NCBI RefSeq assembly: GCF_016097415.1
Contig: NZ_JAEHGE010000001.1
Span: 3,796,200 to 3,860,199 of the forward strand
From: a sulfur-oxidizing endosymbiont of Gigantopelta aegis
GTDB taxonomy: Bacteria; Pseudomonadota; Gammaproteobacteria; GRL18
Length of the DNA: 64,000 nt
Direction of reading: 5' to 3'
This document shows positions 10,732-23,328 of the stretch, piece by piece. The notes beneath the pieces are model-generated. The model was not told where the DNA came from and made no database searches. It worked only from the letters and a program-made list of their open reading frames with translations. Made by a program: the position numbers and the translations under genes. Every line of letters starts with the position of its first letter. The first letter of the stretch is position 1.

Positions 10732-11680
10732 ATGATGTCAAAAAATAAAATTCAGTTTCAAGAAGGTTATAGTTTATTTGAGCTTTTTATGATTATGGCA
10801 CTGACAAACAGTGCCGACAAGCCTTATTTAAATGGAAATTTCCTGATGGATTTGTTTGCCCAGAGTGTGGCAATAAGACTTATTGCACTCTAGAACATCG
10901 CCATCTTTATCAGTGCCACCATTGTCATCATCAGACATCAGCAACCTGTGGGACAATATTTGATAGTACCAAACTGCCTTTATCTAAGTGGTTTTTAGCG
11001 ATTCATCTTATGACTCAATTGAAGACAGCGGTTTCAGCATTAGAATTAAAGAGACAGCTTAAGGTAAGCTACAATACAGCCTGGAGTATGAAACAAAAGA
11101 TCATGCAGGTTATGAAAGAACGTGATGACAGTAAACCTTTATCAGGCATCATTCAAATTGATGATGCCTACTGGGGTGTGAGCACAGAGGCGGCTCCAGA
11201 GGTCGTGGTTCAGAAAATAAAACACCGTTCGTTGCAGCCGTTTCTACTAATGAAGATGGACACCCGATTGCAATGAATTTAAATGTGCTTAAAGGGTTTA
11301 AATCCAGTGAAATAAAACGATGGGCACAAACTCATTTAACACCTGGAAGTACTGTTTACTCAGATGGGTTAAATTGTTTTCCTGCGGTTAAAGAAGCTGA
11401 CTGTAAGCATGTTCCAATCGTCACGGGTGGTGGTGCGGCAAGTGTTGATAAAATTGAGTTTATCTGGGTTAACACTATGATAGGTAATATTAAAAACTCT
11501 ATGAAGGGAAGCTATCATTCCATTAACTCAAAACATTTACCTCGGTATCTTGCTGAATTTTGTTATCGGTTTAATAGACGCTTTAACTTAAAAGACATGA
11601 TGCCAAGGTTTTTATGCGTGGCGATGAAAACGCCACCTATGAATGGAAAGCTCCTAAAAATGGCGGAGCTTTATGGGTAA
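10732..11680 (+). pseudogene. IS1595-family transposase (ISXO2-like), frameshifted
   Basis: The start MMSKNKIQFQ is followed by a frameshift near 10790. A zinc ribbon follows (CPECGNKTYC and YQCHHCHHQTSATCG), then helices KWFLAIHLMTQLKTAVSALE, and the catalytic IQIDDAYWG segment. A shift near 11180 splits it, and the remainder (MNLNVLKGFKSSEIKRWAQT, then STVYSDGLNCFPAV) is open to 11680. Comparison with copy 2 shows a different set of small indels in each copy. Confidence 0.88.
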
Positions 11681-12310
11681 TCAAGTAACCTTAACTGACA
11701 ATAAAATACGAAAAATAGAAGGTTTAGATAATTTAAAACAGCTTAAGTATCTAGGGCTTTCGAGTAATAAAATAGAAAAAATAGAAAATTTAGATGCCTT
11801 GTCTAAATTAAAAGTTTTGTATTTAAAAAATAATCCCATTAAAAAAATGGAAAATCTTGAGCCACTTAAAAATATAGAAACAATAAATTTAAGCATAACA
11901 GAAATAAAAAAAAATAGAAGGGCTTGATTCTTTATCGACCTTAAAAACATTAGACTTAAGTATTAATGATATTAATAAAATAGAAGGACTGGATCAATTA
12001 GTCAATTTAAAAGAGTTAGTTTTATACGACACAAAAATACGTAAATTTGAAGGGCTAGAAAATTTAACTAAACTGGTGTTTTTATACATGAATGACACAC
12101 CGATAGAGAAATTAGAAAACTATGATAATTTGATTAATCTATCCTATTTCCATGTTCAAAACTCGCCCAATGTGAGCAAGGAAGACATTAAAAAATAAAT
12201 GAATTTACCCGCAAAAATCTTGGACGAATATTATACAGTGGACCCCATTGTCAAGACAGCTTTCTCAAATATTAAGATATAATTCTGTTGGTTATTTATA
12301 GTATTAGTCT

Positions 12311-12399
12311 TATCCACATATCCACAGGTCTGCCAGTAGTCCAGAGACGCTTGCGATATATCTCAGGGCTACTGGCTTGGCCTGTGGATATGTGGACAA
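12311..12399. repeat. Long palindrome inside IS3-C
   Basis: The left arm TCCACATATCCACAGG (12313-12328) pairs perfectly with CCTGTGGATATGTGGA (12381-12396). An inner pair GCCAGTAG (12332-12339) and CTACTGGC (12369-12376) extends the stem. It lies in the non-coding tail of the IS, next to the transposase stop. It could be a nested palindromic insertion or a transcription stop of the IS. Confidence 0.9.
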
Positions 12400-12431
12400 G
12401 GCGGTTGCCAGTAAAGTTGATTATCCTCTCA

Positions 12432-13587
12432 TCATGCTGCCCGTTTTAAGTCTGGAACAACTTCTTTCATCACGCCATAGATCTCTGCAGGCGTTTTTCC
12501 ACCGTGTGTACTGTGTGGTCGTTCATGGTTGTAAAACTCAAAACATTCCTTTAATGAGCTCTTTAGCTCATCAATACTTTGGTAATCCTTGAGGTAAATT
12601 TCCTCATATTTTACACTTCGCCAGAGTCGTTCAATCATAATGTTATCCATTGCTCTGCCTTTGCCGTCCATGCTGATTTTATATCATTGGCCTTTAGAAC
12701 ACCTGTAAATGCTCTGCTAGTATATTGAGCACCTTGATCCGTATTGAAGATTTCTGGCTTTCCATATCGTCGCAGTGCTGTTTCCAGACTACTGATACAA
12801 AAGCTTTCTTCCATGCTGGTTGACACTTCCCAGGACAGCACAAAACGGCTACTCCAGTCCATAACAGCACTTAGGTAGACAAATCCATGTGGCATCCGTA
12901 AATACGTGATATCTGTGCACCAAACCTGGTTATTCCTATTAATATCAATTCCTTTGAGCAAATATGGATAGAGGTTATTTACTTTGCAAGGCTTGCTGGT
13001 ATTGGGTTTTGGTGCCACTGAAACCAATCCCATGATCCGCATAAGCCGTTGAACTTTTTACGATTAATTTTATAACATTTCAATCTTAATGCATTACGAA
13101 TTTGACGACTGCCATAGAATGGATGTTTTATGTACAACTCATCAATCAAATTCATTAATGTTAAATCTTTATTTTGCAGAGGCTTTTTAGGTTGATAGTA
13201 ATAGCTTGAACGGTTCAGGCCGATAAGCTCACATTGTTTTTTGATGCTCAACTGAGGGTGCTCTTTTTCTATGCAACACCGCTTTTCTGCTCTACTCAGT
13301 TGAACATCTTCAACTTTTTTTGACAGCCAGTCAGCCTCTACTTTTAGTTGACCTATTTGGCTGTACAGGTGTTCTTTTTCCTTTTCATGTTCAGCATCTT
13401 TATTCTCTAATTTTTTTGAAAAAGTATCGGCTGCACCATCAAGCATCTGCTTTTTCCAGCTATTGACCTGGGTGGTGTGCACTTCAAATTCTGACGCAAT
13501 TTCTGCGACTGTTTTTTGACCTTTCAAAGCCTCAATGGCTACTTTTGCTTTAAATTTGTTGTTGAATGTTTTTCTTTTTGTGCTCAT
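12432..13587 (-). pseudogene. IS3-family transposase (element C), frameshifted
   Basis: The N-terminal helix-turn-helix reads KFKAKVAIEALKGQKTVAEI. A coiled coil follows, then the OrfB part (SIKKQCELIGLNRSSYYYQP, HPFYGSRQIRNALR). The frame is lost near 13040, where the RLMRIMGL segment continues in another frame. The catalytic core has VWCTDITYLRMPHGFVYLSA and FNTDQGAQYTS. Another shift occurs near 12670 before the final ERLWRSVKYEEIYLKDYQ and ERPHSTHGGKTPAEIYG. OrfA and OrfB appear fused in one frame at the start. The gene is inactive as read. Confidence 0.88.
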
Positions 13588-13858
13588 TTTTTTGTTCCCC
13601 GTTAGGTTAGCTCTTATATCTTAACCTATTGTCCAGTTTTCGGGGTCCACTATATTAAATGGGAAATGATTGACTGTAAACAATCACCTTCATCTTTTAT
13701 GTCTGGCAGTGTCAGAATAAGCCCAATTATTCTATCGTTATTTGGCCATCAAATTGGCTAGGTCGCGTCTGACAGATTGTGCTAGCTCATTATCATTGGG
13801 CGCAATCATATTGGTAATGGTAATAATCGTATACGTCAAAACTTCCCACGTTGACGTA

Positions 13859-15308
13859 TCATTCCACTTTATTTAAAGGCTGAATTTTTTCAGTCAAATT
13901 CCATGGCAACAATTGCTCTAAAGCCTCATCATCATAATGCCTGCCCAGCTTAGGTAACTCAGTCAGAATGTGTGTTAAAAAGGCAAAGGGCTCTAGGTTG
14001 TTTGCTTTCGCTGTTTGCACGATTGAATATAAAATAGCACTGGCCTCAGCACCACGAGGATTTTGGTTCATGACCCAGTTTTTGCGCCCAATCACAAAGG
14101 GTTTGATCCGCCGCTCTGCCATATTATTATCAATCTGGAGGTTGCCCTCTTCAAGATAGACAGTCAGATACTTCCATTGATTGATCACATAACGAATAGC
14201 GACACCCAACTTACTGTCTTTTGTTGTTTTAGTCACTTTATCATCACACCACTTTTTAAAGTCATCCAGTAGTGGTTTGCTTTTTTTCCTGACGGATCAG
14301 GTAACGTTGTTCAGCATTGAGCGGTTTGATTTGTTTTTCAATCGCATACAATTTAGCAATTTTACTGATCGCCATTTGTACCATGCCAGGCTTTTTCTGA
14401 CTGTTCTTGGGTAATGCTTTTAAGGCATCATGGAACTTGCGACGAGCATGTGCCATGCAGCCTAATAAAGTGACTTCACTGTTCTCATTTTCGAATATAT
14501 GATAACCGGGAAAGCCATCCGTTTGCAGGTAACCTGAAAACCCCGTTAAAAAGGTTTTGGCATGTTGGCCTGCACGAGTAGGCTGATACTCATACAAAAC
14601 AATGGGACACTTGGAATGATAGCCGCCACTTTGATAGAGCCACATATAAGATTTAGGCAATTCTCACGTCCATCATGGATCACTCGCATCGTTGTTTCAT
14701 CGGCCTGGATGATTTTCTGCCTAATGAGATAATACAACAACCGATTATAAAAGGGTTTGAGTAATTCAGCTGATTTAAGCACCCAGTTGGACATACTGGC
14801 TCTGGAAAGTGTTATCTTATAGCGTTTAAATATCGCTTCCTGTCGATAGAGAGGCAAGCTGTCTAGGAATTTAGAAACAATGATATAGGCCAGCAGGCTG
14901 GGTGATGCAAAACTTCTAGGAATGGGCTGTGCAGGCTTAGGAGCAGTTTTAACGCCTTCCTCACAAGCACGACAGGCATATTTAACCTGAACATGTTCTA
15001 CAACATATACCTGAGCAGGAACAATTTCCAGTTGCTCTGAGGTCTCTTCACCAATTTCATGCAAGTGATGACCGCAGTCACAGACTTGTTCTGCTAATGG
15101 TTTCACGGACTTCCGGTGCTTCTTCGGCGAACGTTTCTGCCTCATTAAAGAAGTCGGGGTGGGCTTCTTTTTCACTGGAAGTACCAAACCGTTTGTGTTG
15201 CAACAGACGAAATTGTTCCTCATACCAGTCCACTTTTGACTGGAGTTCAAGCACCCTGTTTTTGAGCGTTGGTATCTCTTCTGGTAGTATTTTGTCTGTT
15301 GAACTCAT
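13859..15308 (-). pseudogene. tnpC: IS66 TnpC (copy B2), deleted and frameshifted
   Basis: This is the same protein as at 7987-9515, but with an in-gene deletion after the KRFGTSSEKEAHPDFFNEAE region and frameshifts near 14660 and 14280. The segments between (SGYLQTDGFPGYHIF, MAERRIKPFVIGRKNW) are well preserved, so the damage is recent. Confidence 0.9.
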
Positions 15309-15381
15309 GCGTTATATTATACTAAAAATGAGCGTTAAATGCTTGTATTTATTCTGTTTAATGCGCATCTAAAGGGACTTT

Positions 15382-15736
15382 TTAGTTGTTTTCCAGACCA
15401 TGAATTTCAGGGTGAGCATGGTGTTGTGTGCAAGATAAACCATCCAGTAACCACTGTAATTCTCTCAGTGTTAACGAAAGAGTGGGTTGTTCTTTTTCCA
15501 TCGGCCACTGGAATTTCCCTTTTCAAGTGTACGATAGTAAAGCCAGAAACCATTACGCTCCCAGTACAGTATTTTAAGTTTATCTCGCTGACGATTACAA
15601 AAACAAAGACACTGCCATCAAAGGGATTGTGTTCCAATTGCTCTGAGACAATCAGTGATAGCCCATTGGTTGCTTTTCTCATATCGGTAACACCAGAAAC
15701 CAGATAAACCTGATTGACTGTGATGCCCGTTATCAT
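15382..15736 (-). pseudogene. tnpB: IS66 TnpB (copy B2), frameshifted
   Basis: It starts as VYLVSGVTDMRKATNGLSLI, then loses frame after GSVFVF near 15600 and again at a run near 15520. It is intact in copy B1. A TnpA remnant precedes it at 15739-16045, also broken by single-base changes and by the 5' deletion. Confidence 0.88.
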
Positions 15737-16075
15737 GAAACAGTCCTGAGCAAATCCAGAATGGACTTGAGCTGATTCAGGTTCGTATCAGAATTGATTT
15801 CAAACTGAAACCATTGGTATGGCTTACTTTAATTGCATTGCTTGTGGGGAATTGGCCAGTAAATTAATGGGAATGAGTTGATTGTTGGTGTTGACCTGTT
15901 TTGATGAGCTAACATAACCCAACTTCTTTCGATAATAGCTAAAAATATGAGAGGGTATCTTATGTTGTTGACAATAAACTGCCTGGCTTAAGTTACTGGC
16001 TTGGCAGGCCTCTATGTGTTGCTTCATCGAAGCATCTTTTGAATGCTTATTGTAACGTGGGTTTTAATTGACGTT

Positions 16076-16351
16076 GATTTAGCACCCAGTTGGACATACT
16101 GGCTCTGGAAAGTGTTATCTTATAGCGTTTAAATATCGCTTCCTGTCGATAGAGAGGCAAGCTGTCTAGGAATTTAGAAACAATGATATAGGCCAGCAGG
16201 CTGGGTGATGCAAAACTTCTAGGAATGGGCTGTGCAGGCTTAGGAGCAGTTTTAACGCCTTCCTCACAAGCACGACAGGCATATTTAACCTGAACATGTT
16301 CTACAACATATACCTGAGCAGGAACAATTTCCAGTTGCTCTGAGGTCTCTT
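16076..16351 (-). mobile_element. Internal fragment of IS66 type B (copy B3)
   Basis: These 276 bases repeat the tnpC segment seen at about 14785-15048 (YACRACEEGVKTAPKPAQPI, then SFASPSLLAYIIVSKFLDSL). They have no terminal repeats. One side touches the damaged end of B2 and the other side is cut by IS3-D1, so this is a leftover of rearrangement between IS copies. Confidence 0.9.
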
Positions 16352-17705
<1,354 letters not shown>

Positions 17706-20053
17706 AAGCTTTGTGTGGTCTTAGTTCGTTCTATTATTGCCGTAATCCTAGTCTTTCCCTGATACAAACTTAAAGGCTTATCACTAAAATCAAGTTTAAC
17801 AGTTTCAGGCATGGGGTAGTGTATTTTTTTGAGCTGCCATTGACTATTGTCAGATAATTCAATTTTACTGGCGATGAGATTATCTTCTAATGGTTGGTTT
17901 GAGTTAATATGCCAGGGTTTTTTTATATTAATGTCAATGACTAATAAATACTCATCATTTGGTTGTTCTTTAGCGAGGCAGTAACGACTAGCTTACCCCT
18001 AGCACCATAAACAGGTAGTTGATGCTCACCCTGACGTAATTCATGGGCGGCGATATGGAGACTGGAAAAAGCACTGGGTGTTTGCTTTGCATCACTGGCA
18101 AAGGCTGATAATATACGTTTGGCATCGTCCTTATATTTTTGTTCACCCGTTCTGCGGGCTAGTCGAAGCAACATTTTTGCTGCAATGGCATTGCCCGATG
18201 GCAGAATTTTATCAAAAGCGGATTTGTTACGAATGGGTAAGGGGCTTTCTTATCAATCGCAGTCTTATAAAAACCGCCTTTTTAGCATCCCATAGTTGTT
18301 GTCGCATCACCTCTAATAATTGTTGTGCACGTTGAAGCCAGAGTGTATTTTGAGTTGCGTCATAGAGGCCGATTAAGGCCTGCAAATAGAAAGCATAATC
18401 TTCTAATTGTGCCGGTTCTGAATTATTATGCTTAAAATTTACCCGATACCATGATTGTTGATCATCCTGAGCCATTTTCTGCCAAATGAAGTCAGCGGCT
18501 TTTTTCGCCACTGATAGGTATTCTGGGTGCTCTAAGGTTTGGCTAGCCTGTGTCAGAGCACTGATCATTAGCGCATTCCAACTCATAATGATTTTTTCGT
18601 CCCGATGGGGTTTGCTACGCTGATTGCGAGCCAGTAATAAGATGGAGCGCAGTTTATCCACATAAGGATAGAACTTTTCCTCCGGTATTTTGAAATCTTG
18701 AGCAAAACCAGCGAGTGATTGTGACAGATATAAAATATTATCCTGTTGTAACTCACCATAGGTATCGACAGCAAAAATTTCACGGGAAATTTCTTTATCT
18801 ATTTGTTGCTCATTATTTTTCTCACTATTTTGCTTATAGTTGTAATCATTTAATACTTGTTCAAATTCACCCAATGTCCAAAGGTAATATTTACCTTCTT
18901 CACCTTCAGTATCTGCATCCAAAGCGGAATAAAAACCCCTTCAGGTGAGTGTAATTCGCTTAAAACAAAGTCAAGTGTTTGCTTGGCCACGCGTAAGTAA
19001 TTTTTATTGGCTGTGAGCTGGTGAGCTGATAAATACAAGGGCACTAATAAAGCCTGGTTATACAGCATTTTTTCAAAGTGAGGAATTTTCCAATAAGGGT
19101 CAGTGCTATAACGATGAAAGCCTCCACCTAATTGATCATAAATACCACCACGTGCCATATAGTCCAAACTGGTCGTCAAAGCAGTCAACGAATCATTGTT
19201 TTTTACATAATCATAGCGATAGCTATCATCTAAAAATAAGTCTAACCAAGGTTCACGAGGAAATTTCTGACTTTCACCAAAGCCACCATGATAACCATCA
19301 GTAAAACTCAATAAATCTTTAATTGCACGTCTTCTGAGTGGTTCATCTAATGAGCTACTCTGCTGATTGCTTTGACTGTGTTGATGCAAATCCTTAATTA
19401 ATTGTTGAGCTTGCTGAGTTAATTCCTGTTGTTTGTTTTGCCAGTCATTGTTTTGTGTTTGTAACAATTGCTTAAACTCAGTGAAAGAATAATAACCCCC
19501 ACCACCAAAAAAAAGGTTCAGCATTGGGCGTTAAAAATAAACTCATTGGCCAGCCTTGCTGCCCCTGAAAATACTGCACCGCCATGGCATACAATTCATC
19601 AATATCAGGACGTCGCTCACGATCCACTTTAATGGCAATAAAATGTTGATTAATGAATTGCGCAATTTCAGGATTATCAAAACTTTCTTTTTCCATACGA
19701 TGACACCAATGGCAGGTGGCATAGCCAATGGATAGAAAAATAGGCTTGTTTTCTCGTTGGGCTTTTTGTAAAGCCTCTTCACCCCAGGCAAACCAATTGA
19801 TGGGATTATGGGCGTGTTGTAATAAGTAGGGCGAGTCTTCAAAGATCAAACGATTGATATAACAGGGCTGCTTTGTCCCACAAAATGCTCAGTGTGAGCC
19901 TGATAATCGGAATTTTTAGCTTTATAGGCTTGTATCAGCTTATTTTCAAGTTGTGGTGTGATATCGGCTGCAAAGGGAAGTTTTTGTGCTAATGATTGAG
20001 AGAATATACCAATAAAAAATCACTAGACTGATAGAACAAATATTGTGGTTCAT
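17706..20053 (-). pseudogene. YyaL / DUF255 thioredoxin-domain protein, truncated and frameshifted
   Basis: The gene starts at ATG 20053 with a signal-peptide-like segment. It then has the DUF255 thioredoxin-fold domain ([20 protein letters not shown], then [12 protein letters not shown] with the CxxC redox pair). The alpha/alpha barrel part follows (GGIYDQLGGGFHRYSTDPYW, HFEKMLYNQALLVPLYLSAH, DEKIIMSWNALMISALTQAS). At least four frameshifts are visible, near 19860, 19520, 18930 and 18250. The C-terminus runs into IS3-D1 at 17705 and is lost. Family members are about 650-700 residues and of unclear function. This copy is a clear pseudogene unless the shifts are sequence errors. Confidence 0.88.
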
Positions 20054-20154
20054 GGGTAGCTTCTTAAATAACGCTTCTTAAATAACGAGTGTTGAGATAA
20101 CTATAACAAAATAAAAAGCGTTTTTAAAATTTCATAGACTGATACCGTTCGGGG

Positions 20155-20189
20155 CGTAGAGTGGGCACAAAAGACGTGCCCACGCTACG
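20155..20189. repeat. REP-like palindrome, copy 1
   Basis: CGTAG-a-GTGGGCAC and GTGCCCAC-g-CTACG form a hairpin with a seven-base loop. The same motif recurs at 39827-39858 (CGTAGGGTGGGCAC with GTGCCCACGCT). Both are intergenic. This is the pattern of a dispersed extragenic palindrome. Confidence 0.75.
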
Positions 20190-20295
20190 AAGCTAGCTTG
20201 GTTAAATGTTCATTTTTTGTACTTTATCTCATAAATGTTTTCTTAATCGCTTATGATATTAAAAAATAGCATGAATGTTTACTGGGGTAGTCGTT

Positions 20296-22136
20296 ATGAA
20301 ATACAAAAAAGCATCAGCATATCGTTGCAGCACTATTATTAGTCCCGTTCTTTATTGTTTTGAGCGGTACACAAGCAATTGCTGCAACGGCTGTATCAAA
20401 CACGGGCATGACCAGTCATTTAAAACTGTCTATCATGACCACTGCCAATGACGTCATTGCCCCTCAATTCCTAAGCAGCTCAAGTCAATATCGGCCAATA
20501 ATAGCTCTCAAGTTATCATTCAATGGAATGCCGCCAGTGACAATATTGCGGTATCAGCCTATCGTGTTTACCGCAATGGACGCTTGTTAAGTAATGTCAG
20601 CAATGGTCAGCAATTGATTGATACCGATATTAGCCCCGGTCAAAGTTATGAATATCAGGTTTCAGCTATAGATGCGAAAAACAATGAATCTAAATTATCT
20701 GCGGCACTAAAAATCACAGTCAACTTTGATACGAAACTTTTAATTCCCTCAGAAGGTGGTGAAGGTAAAGCCTTTAATGATGGCGCATCATGGACACATT
20801 TTAATAAAGGTGCTGGCTTAATTTGGAAAAATAAAGGCGGTGATTATATCGATGCCAATGGCGTGGCTCAAGGCACAAGCCCTTGGGCTGAGCAAACCAT
20901 TATTGATACCAATTCGACCAAGCCTATCATGTGGAATGTAACGACGTTAGTGCAAGCATGGAACAATCAAGACTACCCCAATCGAGGTTTTCATCTGCGT
21001 CAGGTGTCGGGTTCAACCGGCCCTGTTGATTATGTAACACAAGAGCATAGTGATAGTGCTTTACGCCCCTTGCTGACAGTCACGACAAAAAATTCAGGCA
21101 CACTGACTTTTTCTCCGCAAGTGGATACTCACCTTACCTCCTATACTTCTACGCTGACAGCGGGTCAAGATACCGGTATGCGGGTGCGTAATAATACCAA
21201 TAATATCATCTTATGGTTTGATCTAGAGTCACTGAAAGGCAAGCTCATCAGCAGCGCTGAATTAAAACTAACCACCACCGCACAATATACCAATAGTGAT
21301 TCCGTGCATGGCCTATTCGCCGTGACCACGACACAATGGGATAATACTGCTCCGGTTCAGGGGTTGGCTGCACAGTATCCCAATGATAAAGGCATTGCCA
21401 ATCATCCTGATGTGTATTTGCACGATTCATTTGATAGCAATGATGTCGTGGATGGAGGACAATATTTATCGCCTACGGCAACCGGTGGTCATGCCAAAAA
21501 CTATTGGTCATGTGATGATTTATCCCCGTTGGCCGACAAAAGATGGCAGTCAATCGACTCCTGCACCCGGCATTCCCGGCTATAAAGCAATGGATAATGG
21601 CAATGCGCTCTGCCTGCGAATCAAATATGAAGACGGGCCTCCCAATACTCAGGGTTTGGGAAATTATGGGGTCAGTATTGGCGAGAAAGTAGGTAATTTT
21701 TCCAACCAGCAGCAAACCGACGAATTGTTTGTGCGGATCTACATCTTTCTCGGTGAAACCTGGGGTGAAAACATTAAACAACAAGGTGGCAAACGTCCTG
21801 GTGGTATCTCTGGACGACAAGTCCCAATGGTTTGATCAAAAAGGTCAATGGCATAGCATTGAGCAACAAGTCACCATGAATACCCGCGATGGCAAAAACA
21901 TCAAAGGTTCATCCGGTGCCAAAGATGGCATAGTCCGAGGCTGGGTTGATGGTCGTTTGGTGTTTGAAAAAACCAATGTGCGTTTCACTGACATGGACTA
22001 CATTAATATTGATGTCGCCGACTTTGGTTTATATTATGGCGGTGTTAAAAACACCCCCTATGATCAACACATGGCCATTGATAATATGATCAACACAGGT
22101 AAATATGTCGTTCAAAAAAATAACTTTTTGTATTAG
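20296..22136 (+). pseudogene. Secreted FN3-DNRLRE protein with a lyase-like C-terminal domain, frameshifted
   Basis: A signal peptide starts at ATG 20296 but needs a shift near 20320 to read VPFFIVLSGTQAIAATA. A fibronectin-type-III module follows (VIIQWNAASDNIAVSAYRVY). Then come two DNRLRE/CBM96-like segments (IMWNVTTLVQAWNNQDYPNR and MRVRNNTNNIILWFDLESLK). Shifts near 20460-20570, 21520 and 21800 break the frame. The C-terminal domain (MDNGNALCLRIKYEDG, DGIVRGWVDGRLVFEKTNVR, HMAIDNMINTGKYVV) looks like a beta-jelly-roll polysaccharide-lyase or lectin fold of the PL14-like type. The likely role is extracellular polysaccharide binding or cleavage. The catalytic function is not proven. Confidence 0.7.
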
Positions 22137-22430
22137 CTGTTTATTCACTGTCGCTTAAATCATTGTTACTATTAAGCAATTGACTATATGTCATCAAAAG
22201 AGTCGCTGTCACAACGACCTTAAAATTGTCAGTGGGCTTAAACCTTTGAGGTGCGTTTGTCATAAACCAAATTCTCATCTGATATTTGAGTTCTTATAAC
22301 AATAATTTTCGAGCCCTGTTGACGTCCAATCGCAAACGTATTGAGGTAAATGAGTCTGTTAAACGATCTTCCCATAATGCCATGATTTCTATCAATTGAT
22401 ATTTGAGTAACAAACTTAAACTATAGGTTT
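22137..22430 (-). pseudogene. Possible C-terminal remnant of an unidentified gene
   Basis: Read on the minus strand from the IS1595 end, one frame gives LLLKYQLIEIMALWEDRLTD, then SIRLRLDVNRARKLLL, one in-frame taa, and a further open segment (MRIWFMTNAPQRFKPTDNFK) to a stop near 22137. The composition looks coding. The upstream part is missing, displaced by the IS copy at 22431. No family is recognised. Confidence 0.3.
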
Positions 22431-23328
22431 CTTGATTACCCACAAAGCTCCGCCATATTTCGATAATTATACTATAATTATACTATAATTATACTATAAT
22501 TATACTATAATTATACTATAATTAAATAATTAAAGTATAGATTATGTGTGGAGTAGAATGATGTCAAAAAATAAAATTCAGTTTCAAAGAAGGTTATAGT
22601 TTATTTGAGCTTTTGGGACGATTATGGCACTGACAAACAATGCCGACAAGCCTTATTTAAAATGGAAATTTCCTGATGGATTTGTTTGCCCAGAGTGTGG
22701 CAATAAGACTTATTGCACTCTAGAACATCGCCATCTTTATCAGTGCCACCATTGTCATCATCAGACATCAGCAACCTGTGGACAATATTTGATAGCACCA
22801 AACTGCCTTTATCTAAGTGGTTTTTAGCGATTCATCTTATGACTCAATTGAAGACAGCGGTTTCAGCATTAGAATTAAAGAGACAGCTTAAGGTAAGCTA
22901 CAATACAGCCTGGAGTATGAAACAAAGATCATGCAGGTTATGAAAGAACGTGATGACAGTAAACCTTTATCAGGCATCATTCAAATTGATGATGCCTACT
23001 GGGGTGTGGTGAGCACAGTAGGCGGCTCCAGAGGTCGTGGTTCAGAAAATAAAACACCGTTCGTTGCAGCCGTTTCTACTAATGAAGATGGACACCCGAT
23101 TGCAATGAATTTAAATGTGCTTAAAGGGTTTAAACTCCGATTAGTGAAATAAAACGATGGGCACAAAACTCATTTAACACCTGGAAGTACTGTTTACTCA
23201 GATGGGTTAAATTGTTTTCCTGCGGTTAAAGAAGCTGACTGTAAAGCATGTTCCAATCGTCACGGGTGGTGGTGCGCAAGTGTTGATAAAATTGAGTTTA
23301 TCTGGGTTAACACTATGATAGGTAATAT
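22431..23328 (+). mobile_element. IS1595-type element, copy 2, 3'-truncated
   Basis: It begins with the same CTTGATTACCCACAAAGCTC end as copy 1 and runs about 900 bp. It breaks off after ATGATAGGTAATAT (23328), where copy 1 continues with about 190 bp more. The transposase frames (zinc ribbon CPECGNKTYC, IQIDDAYWG, STVYSDGLNCFPAV) contain several shifts. The break joins directly to the cas3 remnant, so a deletion removed both the IS 3' end and the cas3 5' end. Confidence 0.93.

Larger units (their letters stand above)
10635..11685 (+). mobile_element. IS1595-type (ISXO2-like) element, copy 1, complete
   Basis: The element is 1051 bp with inverted repeats CTTGATTACCCACAAAGCTC at the left and its near reverse complement ending GGGTAATCAAG at the right. 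It is flanked by a perfect 8-bp duplication TAACCTTA (10627-10634 and 11686-11693). It lies inside the LRR gene. The left end holds a short tandem array of AATTATACTAT. A second, truncated copy lies at 22431-23328. Confidence 0.93.
9861..12198 (+). pseudogene. Secreted leucine-rich-repeat protein, interrupted by IS1595-type element
   Basis: The first 23 residues form a signal peptide (MKMNKLLINIFLVFLMAVNI, then SFA), followed by a charged domain. Near 10139 a one-base shift moves the frame from YFDIKGM-stop to YFDIKGNVIAINLNNTKFKN, which leads straight into SDS22-type repeats (KIENLDGIPSLKFLMLKGTD and similar, 22 residues per repeat). The repeats shift frame near 10540, are cut at 10634 by an IS1595-type element, and resume at 11686 (KIRKIEGLDNLKQLKYLGLS). 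Another shift occurs at an A run near 11908, and the gene ends at 12198. Without the insert the product would be about 425 residues. Bacterial SDS22-like LRR proteins often mediate surface or host protein contacts, but that role here is inference. Confidence 0.82.
12237..13651 (-). mobile_element. IS3-family element C
   Basis: Ends AGTGGACCCC (12237) and GGGGTCCACT (13651) are inverted repeats. The transposase lies on the minus strand. No matching target duplication is visible in the flanks. The stretch between the 3' end of the transposase gene and the terminal repeat is unusually long, about 190 bp, and contains a large palindrome (separate entry). Confidence 0.88.
13829..16075 (-). mobile_element. 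IS66-family element, type B, copy B2 (inverted, internally deleted)
   Basis: The right end GTATACGTCAAAAC starts at 13829 and the copy reads backward to a damaged left end near 16075. About 85 bp are missing in tnpC (near 15096) and about 70 bp around the tnpA start (near 16046), relative to B4. The left terminal repeat has lost its last bases and abuts another piece of the same IS. The copy is dead. Confidence 0.92.
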
